The position numbers and the translations under genes were made by a program. A model generated the notes under the pieces. It was not told the DNA's origin. It made no database searches and saw only the letters and a program-made list of their open reading frames with translations. Of a stretch of 5,505 nt of DNA, positions 1 to 5,505 are shown one piece after another (positions within the stretch are counted from its first letter, which is position 1; every line of letters begins with the position of its first letter). This stretch comes from an uncultured Clostridia bacterium (GTDB lineage: Bacteria; Bacillota; Clostridia; Christensenellales; Aristaeellaceae). The DNA is taken from NCBI GenBank assembly GCA_946615785.1, contig CAMOIA010000119.1:1-5505 (forward strand), read 5' to 3'.

Positions 1-389
1 TGTGGATGAGCATGGGCACGGGCTTCCTGAGCTTCGTGGCCGGCTTCCAGGGCATTGACCGCAGCATGTACGAGGCGGGCTATGTGGACGGCGTGCGCAA
101 CCGCTGGCAGGAGCTGTATCACATCACCCTGCCCAGCATGAAGCCCATGCTGCTCTTCGGCGCGGTCATGTCCATCACCTCCGCGTTCAACGTCTGCGAC
201 GTGCCGAGGGCGCTGGCAGGCTATCCGTCCACGGACTATGCTGCCCGCACCATCGTCACCCACCTGTTCGACTACGGTTTTTCCCGGTTCGAAATGGGCT
301 ACGCTTCCGCCATCGCGACGCTTCTGTTCCTGATCATGATTCTTTGCAATAAGGCCATTCAGTCCTTGCTGAGGAGGGTGGGCACATGA
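1..389 (+). CDS. Sugar ABC transporter permease, LplB-type (5' partial, C-terminal end only)
   Basis: This is the C-terminal end of an inner-membrane permease subunit of a carbohydrate ABC importer (binding-protein-dependent transport family, MalF/LplB side). The frame is open to the left edge (a Trp codon at 3-5 precedes the first visible Met at 6), so the gene starts upstream and Met-6 is internal. The cytoplasmic EAA loop that docks the ATPase lies at about 72-140: EAGYVDG, then ITLPSMKP. It matches the consensus EAA-x3-G-x9-I-x-LP, with Gly in place of the second Ala. Membrane segments follow at visible residues about 46-64 and 98-117. The block LAGYPSTDYAARTIVTHLFDYGF, then the FEMGYASA motif, is characteristic of LplB-like oligosaccharide permeases. 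The stop codon overlaps the next gene's start by 4 nt (ATGA), as is usual for a permease pair. The substrate cannot be read from the sequence. Family assignment is firm. Confidence 0.93.
   Translation, partial: WMSMGTGFLSFVAGFQGIDRSMYEAGYVDGVRNRWQELYHITLPSMKPMLLFGAVMSITSAFNVCDVPRALAGYPSTDYAARTIVTHLFDYGFSRFEMGYASAIATLLFLIMILCNKAIQSLLRRVGT
371..377 (+). promoter_or_regulatory. Shine-Dalgarno site for the second permease
   Basis: GAGGAGG lies inside the end of the first permease gene, 8 nt before the ATG at 386. It supports that start and the 4-nt ATGA overlap, and so supports translational coupling of the two permease subunits. Confidence 0.85.
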
Positions 390-1588
390 GTACGAACAAC
401 AACAATGTGTCTCAGAAAGCACCGGTCAAAAAGACCCGCGGCGATTACCTCCACGAGCAGATGGTGCTTCGCGGCGAATTGCCGCAGCAGGCTGAGCCGC
501 TGAACAAAAAGCGCTTCGCGATCAAGGCTCTGATCATTCTTGCCGTCATCGCGATCATTTTCTTCGCCTGCATTCTCAGGATCAACGCGAACACCGCGTA
601 TGACGTCGCCGTCCAGAACGGCGAGACCCTGGAAATGCCGCCGGACCATGAGTATCTGTCCATTTACCTTCTCGTCAGGCTTCTTGCGATCGTCGGCGCG
701 GTGCTGTTCCTGTTCTATGCGGTCATCAAGCTGATCGCGCCCAAGCGCCGCAAGCCGAACCGTTCCTTCTGGGGCGACCTTGGCATTTACATCATGCTGG
801 CGCTCTTTGCGGTCGCGATGGCCTTCCCGCTGGTGTTTTCCATCTGCGCGTCCTTAAAGCCGCTGGACGAACTGTTCCGCTTCCCGCCGACGGTGTTCGC
901 GCAGCATCCGACCCTGGACAACTTCAGCGATCTGTTCGTCACGATGGGGCAGAGCTGGGTGCCGTTCTCAAGGTACCTTGTGAACACGGTGTTCATCACC
1001 TTCGCGGGCACCTTCGGCCACCTCGTCATCGCGTCCATGGCGGCCTTCGTGCTGGCCAAGTATGATTTCCCGGGCGGAAAGACGTTTTTTTCGATCATCG
1101 TGACGGCCCTCATGTTCTCAGGTTACGTGACCGGCATTCCGAACTACGTGATCATGAGTCGGCTGAAGATGATCGACACCTACTGGGCGGTGCCGCTGCC
1201 TGCGTTCGCGGCCCCGATGGGCCTGTTCCTGATGAAGCAGTTCATGGAAAGCCTGCCGGACGCGCTGATCGAGGCGGCGCATCTGGACGGTGCGGGCGAA
1301 TTCAGGATTTTCTGGAACATCGTCATGCCCAACGTCAAGCCCGCCTGGCTCACCATGATCATCTTCTCCGTGCAGAGCCTGTGGAACACCAACGCGGCGA
1401 CGGTCATTTATTCCGAGAACAAAAAGACGCTCGTCTACGCCCTGCAGCAGATCCAGGCCGGCGGTATCGCCCGTACCGGTCAGGCCGCAGCGGTCACGGT
1501 GATCGTCATGCTGGTGCCCATTACCATTTTCATCCTGTCCCAAAGCCAGATACTGGAAACCATGGCCAGTTCCGGTCTGAAGGATTAA
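386..1588 (+). CDS. Carbohydrate ABC transporter permease, LplC/AraQ-type, with N-terminal two-helix extension
   Basis: This is the second membrane subunit (MalG/LplC side) of the sugar importer, 400 residues long. The core permease begins near residue 131: a membrane helix at about 132-154, then the SLKPLDELFRFPPTVF segment typical of the family, and further helices near 197-223, 233-255, 265-284, 320-335 and 367-386. The EAA loop is at 296-319 (EAAHLDGAGEF...NIVMPNVKP). The C-terminus ETMASSGLKD matches the usual LplC/YtcP ending. Family members are usually about 275-300 residues. The extra length is a charged N-terminal tail (1-43) and two added hydrophobic helices (about 45-65 and 91-117), separated by a short polar, probably extracellular loop (about 66-90). 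The start is fixed by GAGGAGG 8 nt upstream and the ATGA overlap with the first permease. The two permeases probably form a heterodimer. The substrate is unknown; an oligosaccharide is the likeliest class by family. Confidence 0.93.
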   Translation: MSTNNNNVSQKAPVKKTRGDYLHEQMVLRGELPQQAEPLNKKRFAIKALIILAVIAIIFFACILRINANTAYDVAVQNGETLEMPPDHEYLSIYLLVRLLAIVGAVLFLFYAVIKLIAPKRRKPNRSFWGDLGIYIMLALFAVAMAFPLVFSICASLKPLDELFRFPPTVFAQHPTLDNFSDLFVTMGQSWVPFSRYLVNTVFITFAGTFGHLVIASMAAFVLAKYDFPGGKTFFSIIVTALMFSGYVTGIPNYVIMSRLKMIDTYWAVPLPAFAAPMGLFLMKQFMESLPDALIEAAHLDGAGEFRIFWNIVMPNVKPAWLTMIIFSVQSLWNTNAATVIYSENKKTLVYALQQIQAGGIARTGQAAAVTVIVMLVPITIFILSQSQILETMASSGLKD

Positions 1589-1610
1589 AGGCTGAGTCGA
1601 ACCAAAAGAC

Positions 1611-1616
1611 AGGAGG
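1611..1616 (+). promoter_or_regulatory. Shine-Dalgarno site that favours a GTG start for the propeller protein
   Basis: AGGAGG ends only 2 nt before the in-frame ATG at 1619, which is too close for good initiation, but 8 nt before the in-frame GTG at 1625. This spacing favours GTG as the true start; the two proteins would differ by only two residues. Confidence 0.7.
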
Positions 1617-1624
1617 AAATGAAC

Positions 1625-3142
1625 GTGAAACCGAGGTTCAAGCTATCATCGCTTCTGCTGGCCTGCCTCCTTCTGGCCCTTGTGCCGATGGGGGGCGCCC
1701 TGGCTGTGGACGACGGCTACAGCGGCACCTATACCTACAATTACGATTATTGGGGCGAACTGCGCGATTCCCCTGACGCCTACCGGGTGGAAACGGTGAT
1801 TTACAATTCCACCCTGGGCCTTGACATGCCGATGCGCAAGCCCCAGAGCCTGTTTGTGCGGGGTGAGGATCTTTACATCTGCGATACGGGCAATAACCGC
1901 ATCCTTAAGACCCACAGGGACGGCAATGCCTTCACGCTCGTGCGCATCTACGATACCGTGAACGGCGCGGAGCCCGCGACCTTCGCGAGCCCGAACGACG
2001 TGTACGTGGATCCGGAAGGCTGCCTGTACGTTGCGGATACGAACAACAACCGCGTGGTCAAGATGGACGCCGAAGGCCGCTACCTGATGTCTTTCGTCAA
2101 ACCCACCGATTCCACCTTTGACCAGTCGCTTTCCTTCCTGCCCGCCAAGGTCGTGGCCGATTCCGTGGGGCGCGCGTACGTGCTTGCCACGAACGTGAAC
2201 AAGGGCCTCATCAAATATGAAAGCGACGGCACCTTCACAGGCTTCATCGGCGCGAACCCCGTGACCTACAGCCTGTGGGAATACGTCTGGAAGATGTATT
2301 TCACCACCAAGGAGCAGCGCGATCAGCAGGCGTCGTTCGTGCCGACGGAATACGAAAACATCTGCATGGACGAGGAAGGCTTCATCTACGCGACGAACAC
2401 CGTTTTCAGCGAGTACGACCTTCTCTACGACAACGCAAAGCCCATCCGCCGCCTGAACAGCATCGGCACGGATATTCTGGTGAAGAACGATAAGTATCCG
2501 CCCATCGGCGATCTGGACTGGGTAGAGGGCAGCCTGAATTACGGGCCGTCCAAATTCAAGGACATCACGGTGCTGGACAACGACATCTACGTCGCCGTGG
2601 ACCGTACGCGCGGCAGGCTCTTTGGCTACGACGCGCAGGGCATCATGCTCTGGGCCTTCGGCAACAAGGGCAACAGCGCCGGCGCGTTCCTTTCCGCCGT
2701 TTCCATCGAGCATATGGGCAAGGACCTTATGGTGCTGGACGAGAACGAATGCACGGTCACCGTGTTCACGCCCACGGAATACGGATCGCTGATTTTCAAA
2801 GCCAGCGAGGAATACCTGGCCGGCGATTACGACGGCAGCGCGGATACCTGGCGTGAGGTGCTCAAGCTGAACGCCAATTACAACCTGGCCTTCATCGGCA
2901 TCGGGCGTTCCCTGATGCGGGAGGAAAAATACGAGGAGGCCATGTCCTATTTCAAGATGGGGCATGACCGGGAAAATTACGGCAGGGCTTACCGCTATTA
3001 CCGCAAGGATATGGTGGAACAGAATATCGGCTGGATCGTCGCGATCATCGCGGCGCTGCTGATCATCCCCCTGGTGCTCAAATGGACAAAGAAAATAAAA
3101 GGGGAGGTGCAGGCGTATGAAAGCAGACAGATTGCTCGTTGA
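1625..3142 (+). CDS. Secreted, C-terminally anchored NHL-repeat/TPR-like protein
   Basis: This is an extracellular protein of about 505 residues with a single C-terminal membrane anchor; its function is not established. Numbering from the ATG at 1619: a signal peptide at 1-29 has a basic start, a leucine-rich core and an ALA cleavage motif. NHL-type beta-propeller blades follow. Two are clear (about 74-100 with CDTGNNRI, and 124-153 with ADTNNNRV). Weaker ones lie near 175-205, 245-285, 312-345 and 358-385. A helical, aromatic-rich insert (about 215-243) interrupts the propeller. Residues about 392-460 look like a pair of TPR helices (AGDYDGSADTWREVLKLN, then EEKYEEAMSYFKMG). A membrane helix at 470-487 is followed by a short basic cytoplasmic tail, giving a type I topology. 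The GTG at 1625 is preferred over the ATG at 1619 because of Shine-Dalgarno spacing. The gene lies 36 nt after the permease (30 nt from the ATG) and overlaps the YIP1 gene by 26 nt. Automatic annotation might call it SMP-30/gluconolactonase-like, but nothing here shows enzymatic activity. A ligand-binding or scaffold role is inferred. Confidence 0.85.
   Translation: MKPRFKLSSLLLACLLLALVPMGGALAVDDGYSGTYTYNYDYWGELRDSPDAYRVETVIYNSTLGLDMPMRKPQSLFVRGEDLYICDTGNNRILKTHRDGNAFTLVRIYDTVNGAEPATFASPNDVYVDPEGCLYVADTNNNRVVKMDAEGRYLMSFVKPTDSTFDQSLSFLPAKVVADSVGRAYVLATNVNKGLIKYESDGTFTGFIGANPVTYSLWEYVWKMYFTTKEQRDQQASFVPTEYENICMDEEGFIYATNTVFSEYDLLYDNAKPIRRLNSIGTDILVKNDKYPPIGDLDWVEGSLNYGPSKFKDITVLDNDIYVAVDRTRGRLFGYDAQGIMLWAFGNKGNSAGAFLSAVSIEHMGKDLMVLDENECTVTVFTPTEYGSLIFKASEEYLAGDYDGSADTWREVLKLNANYNLAFIGIGRSLMREEKYEEAMSYFKMGHDRENYGRAYRYYRKDMVEQNIGWIVAIIAALLIIPLVLKWTKKIKGEVQAYESRQIAR
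3101..3107 (+). promoter_or_regulatory. Shine-Dalgarno site for the YIP1-family gene
   Basis: GGGGAGG lies inside the end of the propeller gene, 9 nt before the ATG at 3117. It fixes that start and makes the 26-nt overlap between the two genes credible. Confidence 0.8.
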
Positions 3143-3800
3143 GGCCAAAGACGCGCGCCGGGGCTTCGACTGGAAACGGTACGGGGAAACCCTGCGCTAC
3201 GGCTTTTACGTCATTTTTCATCCCTTTGACGGCTTCTGGGACCTGGTGCACGAAAAGCGCGGTTCCCTTGCCGCGGCGCATACGTTCCTCGCGCTCTTTC
3301 TCATCACCTACGTCCTTCGGCTGATGTGCACGAATTTCCAGTTTATTCTCGCGCCCATCCAGTACATCAACATTTACGAGCAGTGCGCCTCGCTCCTTGC
3401 GCCCTTCCTGATTTTCTGCCTTGCGAACTGGAGCCTTTCCACGCTCTTCGACGGCAAGGGACGCTTCAAGGACATTTACATGGGCCTTTGCTATGCGCTG
3501 CTGCCCTATGTGCTGATCCAGGTGCCCATGATCCTTCTGAGCCATGTGATCTCCTTTGACGAGGCAGCGTACTACAGCGTGCTGGACAGCATTTCCATCA
3601 TCTGGCCGCTCTTCCTGGCGTTTGTCGGCCTGATGCAGATTCACGATTACGGCCCCGGGAAAACGCTCGTTTTCATTCTGGTGAGCGTTTTCGGATCCCT
3701 GGTGATCCTGTTCCTGATCCTGGTGTTCTTCAGCCTTCTCAGCGATGCGTTGGGATATTTCGTTTCCATGTATCGTGAGATCGTGTTCAGACTGTATTAA
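3117..3800 (+). CDS. YIP1-family integral membrane protein
   Basis: This 227-residue polytopic membrane protein resembles the bacterial branch of the Yip1 family. A cytoplasmic N-terminus (about 1-50) carries the motif IFHPFDGFWDLVHEKRGS (33-50), which commonly precedes the first helix in this group. About five membrane helices follow, near 54-70, 92-109, 120-143, 157-174 and 183-207. The stretch ANWSLSTLFDGKGRFKDIYM (103-122), then a YALLPYVL segment, is the most family-like part. Yip1 proteins in eukaryotes act in membrane trafficking. In bacteria the role is unknown, so the name gives family membership and no function. The gene overlaps the propeller gene by 26 nt and ends 14 nt before the DUF5696-like gene, so it sits between two large extracellular anchored proteins. 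A role as membrane partner or assembly factor for them or for the transporter is inferred from position alone. Confidence 0.82.
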   Translation: MKADRLLVEAKDARRGFDWKRYGETLRYGFYVIFHPFDGFWDLVHEKRGSLAAAHTFLALFLITYVLRLMCTNFQFILAPIQYINIYEQCASLLAPFLIFCLANWSLSTLFDGKGRFKDIYMGLCYALLPYVLIQVPMILLSHVISFDEAAYYSVLDSISIIWPLFLAFVGLMQIHDYGPGKTLVFILVSVFGSLVILFLILVFFSLLSDALGYFVSMYREIVFRLY

Positions 3801-3806
3801 GGGGGG
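3801..3806 (+). promoter_or_regulatory. Atypical G-run Shine-Dalgarno site for the DUF5696-like gene
   Basis: A GGGGGG run directly after the YIP1 stop codon ends 8 nt before the ATG at 3815. It can pair with the anti-Shine-Dalgarno CCUCC if one G-U wobble is allowed. A second weak match (AGGA at 3809-3812) is too close to the ATG. This is weaker than the AGGAGG-type sites elsewhere in the operon. Confidence 0.55.
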
Positions 3807-3814
3807 ATAGGAAT

Positions 3815-5505
3815 ATGAAGAAAAAGCAATCCTTTCTCCGCCGGTTGATTCCCTGGCTGATTGCCGCTGCCCTGATCGCAGCTCTTGTGATCTTCGTTGG
3901 CATTCCGCTCTATTCCGAAAAAGAGGTCGACACCTCAAAACCGCCGGTCATTTCCTATTATGAAGGCGAAAAAACGCCGCTCGTGATGGAAAACGACCAT
4001 CTGCGGTTTGAACTGGATCCGACCAACACCCAGTTCAGGCTGACCGAAAAGGCGACGGGGCGGGAATGGCTGTCCAACCCCGCGAACGCCGCGCAGGATC
4101 CGGTCGCAGTGGCGGCGAACAAGGCGCTTTTGCAGTCCACACTGATGCTGACCTATTCCTCCGCCAGCGGCAACATCGATTTCAACAATTATCAGTATTC
4201 CATCGAAAACGGCACGTACAGCATCGATCAGGCTGAGGACGGCACGATCAGCGTTACCTACTCGGTGGGCAAAATCGAGAAGATCTACATTCTGCCCTCC
4301 GCCATCACCAGCGAACGCCTGAACGCCTTTACCGAAACCATGAGCAACAAGGACTCCAAGAAGGTGAAGGGCGTCTATACCCTGTACAAGCCCGACAAGG
4401 TGGCGACCAGGGACGATAAGGACGAGCTGCTGGCCATGTACCCGTCCCTGGCCGAGCAGGAACTGTATGTGCTCAAATCCGATACCTCGGAGAACAACAA
4501 AAAGAGCATCGCCGCCATCCTGGAAGCCAGCGGCTACACCATGGAAGACTATGAAAACGATATGCAGCTGGTCGCGGGCACCAAGGAAAACACGGACGCG
4601 GTATTCAATGTCACAATCGAATACGCGCTTGAGGACGGCGATTTTGTCGTCCGTGTTCCTTACGAAAAAATCCGCTACCGCGCGGCGTATCCCATCACCT
4701 ATCTGACCGTGCTTCCCATGTTCGGCGCCGCCGGAACCGATGAAAACGGCTACATGTTCATTCCTGAAGGCGGCGGCGCGCTGATCGCCTTCAACAACGG
4801 AAAGCTTTCGCAGAACAGCTATTACGCCAACATGTACGGCTGGGATTACGGCTCTGAGCGCACTGAGGTGGTCAGCGAAACCAAGAACACGTTCCCGGTG
4901 TTTGGCATGATCCGGCAGGGCGGTTCCTTCCTGTGCATCATGGAGGGCGCGTCTTCCTACGGCGGCGTGCAGGCGGATATCAGCATGCGCTACAACAGCT
5001 ACAACTGGATCTGCGCCAAATACAACGTGCTGCACAGCGACCGCTACAACGTGTCCGCCAAGACCGCGCGTCTTGTGTACATGTTTGAAAAGGAAATGCC
5101 GCAGGACACCATCGTGCAGCGCTACCGCTTTGTGAACAGTGAAAGCTACGTGGATATGGCCAACGCGTACGGCGATTATCTGCGGGAAAAATATCCTTCC
5201 CTTGCCGCAATGGACGCCTCGGAAGACATGCCGGTGTCGGTCGAGCTGGTTGGCGCGATCGAAAAGAAAGTGGTTAAATTCGGCGTTCCGGTCAACTCCG
5301 TCGTGCCTGTGACGACCTTCGACAACGCCGGAAGCATCATCAGCGATCTGAAGGATCACGGCGTGAAGGCGCTGAATGTCCGCATGTCCGGCTGGTGCAA
5401 CGACGGCGTGGATCAGAAGGTCCTAACCTCCGTCCGCGTGATCGGCTCCCTCGGCGGCAATAACGGCATGAACAGGCTGATCGCAAGCGCTAAGGCCGGC
5501 AATGT
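3815..5505 (+). CDS. Membrane-anchored extracellular DUF5696-like protein, possible glycosidase-like barrel (3' partial)
   Basis: I translated this frame from 3815 to the window edge: 563 codons, no stop, so the gene continues to the right. A basic N-terminus (MKKKQSFLRR) and one hydrophobic helix (about 11-31) with no lipobox cysteine suggest an uncleaved signal anchor with the rest outside the cell. Residues about 57-470 are rich in beta-strand-like, Tyr/Asn-containing sequence with recurring glycine turns (for example PEGGGALIAFNNGK at 317-330), resembling the beta-sandwich part of carbohydrate-active enzymes. From about 473 the pattern changes to alternating strands and helices: VSVELVGAI, then DLKDHGVKALNVRMSGW (511-527), then GSLGGNNGMNRLIASAKAGN (544-563). 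This reads as the first units of a TIM barrel like those in GH101-type and related glycosidases. The catalytic region would lie downstream, so activity cannot be judged. The DUF5696 label is from recall of family and neighbourhood (DUF5696, YIP1, NHL protein and LplBC-type permeases occur together), not from a search. Confidence 0.78.
   Translation, partial: MKKKQSFLRRLIPWLIAAALIAALVIFVGIPLYSEKEVDTSKPPVISYYEGEKTPLVMENDHLRFELDPTNTQFRLTEKATGREWLSNPANAAQDPVAVAANKALLQSTLMLTYSSASGNIDFNNYQYSIENGTYSIDQAEDGTISVTYSVGKIEKIYILPSAITSERLNAFTETMSNKDSKKVKGVYTLYKPDKVATRDDKDELLAMYPSLAEQELYVLKSDTSENNKKSIAAILEASGYTMEDYENDMQLVAGTKENTDAVFNVTIEYALEDGDFVVRVPYEKIRYRAAYPITYLTVLPMFGAAGTDENGYMFIPEGGGALIAFNNGKLSQNSYYANMYGWDYGSERTEVVSETKNTFPVFGMIRQGGSFLCIMEGASSYGGVQADISMRYNSYNWICAKYNVLHSDRYNVSAKTARLVYMFEKEMPQDTIVQRYRFVNSESYVDMANAYGDYLREKYPSLAAMDASEDMPVSVELVGAIEKKVVKFGVPVNSVVPVTTFDNAGSIISDLKDHGVKALNVRMSGWCNDGVDQKVLTSVRVIGSLGGNNGMNRLIASAKAGN

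Larger units (their letters stand above)
1..5505 (+). other. Probable single operon: sugar permease pair plus extracellular propeller / YIP1 / DUF5696 module
   Basis: All five genes are on the plus strand. Junctions are a 4-nt overlap (386-389), a gap of 30-36 nt (1589 to the start at 1619 or 1625), a 26-nt overlap (3117-3142) and a 14-nt gap (3801-3814). Neither gap has a GC-rich hairpin followed by a T-run, and neither has room for a full promoter. The promoter and terminator of the operon therefore lie outside the window. No solute-binding protein or ATPase gene is in the visible part. Confidence 0.8.

Noticed and set aside
1589..1618. Possible terminator or promoter between the second permease and the propeller gene
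   Set aside because: The gap is about 30 nt, has no inverted repeat with a T-run, and is mostly taken up by the Shine-Dalgarno region.
1381..1776. A 131-codon plus-strand frame across the permease/propeller junction
   Set aside because: It overlaps two well-supported genes in another frame, and its Arg/Gly/His-rich composition is that of an out-of-frame reading.
1625..3142. Calling the NHL protein a gluconolactonase/SMP-30 enzyme
   Set aside because: The similarity is to NHL-type propeller blades in general. The metal-binding residues of SMP-30 enzymes could not be identified, and the TPR-like and anchor regions argue for a different role.
1646..3148. A 500-codon open frame on the minus strand, opposite the propeller gene
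   Set aside because: It is rich in His, Val, Arg and Ala with no recognisable domain, the pattern produced by reading the complement of a GC-rich gene with strong third-position bias. The plus-strand gene has a signal peptide, repeats, an anchor and a Shine-Dalgarno site.
3078..3938. A 286-codon minus-strand frame across the YIP1 gene and both its junctions
   Set aside because: It is highly charged and rich in Gln, Glu, His and Arg because it is the complement of a hydrophobic membrane-protein gene. It spans three plus-strand genes and has no domain.
3935..5359. A 474-codon open frame on the minus strand, opposite the DUF5696-like gene
   Set aside because: It has the same low-complexity His/Val/Arg/Asp composition and no domain. 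The plus-strand frame from 3815 is open to the window end, begins with a membrane anchor and fits the operon spacing.

Overview
The window is a compact, all-plus-strand stretch of one apparent operon. It holds five genes: two are cut by the window edges and three are complete. The sequence is GC-rich (high fifties percent by eye), with strong G/C preference at third codon positions and clear GGAGG-type Shine-Dalgarno sites. The permeases resemble the LplB/LplC (YtcP) branch typical of Bacillota. Together these suggest a GC-rich Bacillota bacterium, perhaps an uncultured clostridial or Christensenellales-like lineage or a Paenibacillus relative. The genus cannot be fixed from this sequence.

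Layout: positions 1-389 carry the C-terminal end of an LplB-type sugar ABC permease. Positions 386-1588 carry its partner, an LplC/AraQ-type permease with an unusual N-terminal extension of about 125 residues that adds two membrane segments. Positions 1625-3142 (alternative start 1619) encode a secreted, C-terminally anchored protein with an NHL-type beta-propeller and TPR-like helices. Positions 3117-3800 encode a YIP1-family membrane protein. From 3815 to beyond the window end there is a membrane-anchored, DUF5696-like extracellular protein whose visible C-terminal part looks like the start of a glycosidase-like barrel.

The genes overlap by 4 and 26 nt or are separated by only 14 to 36 nt, each has its own Shine-Dalgarno site, and no internal terminator is visible. 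This points to co-transcription and partial translational coupling. The permease pair should move an oligosaccharide or a similar solute across the membrane. The two large extracellular proteins would act on or sense material outside the membrane, and the YIP1 protein could organise them in the membrane. This joint role is inferred from gene order and topology. No solute-binding protein and no ATPase is present in the window: the former may lie just outside, and the latter is often supplied in trans by a shared MsmX-type ATPase in Bacillota.

The point of greatest interest is the conserved-looking module of propeller/TPR protein, YIP1 protein and DUF5696 protein attached to a sugar transporter. 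To my knowledge its function is not established. No RNA genes, mobile elements, CRISPR arrays or significant repeats were seen.
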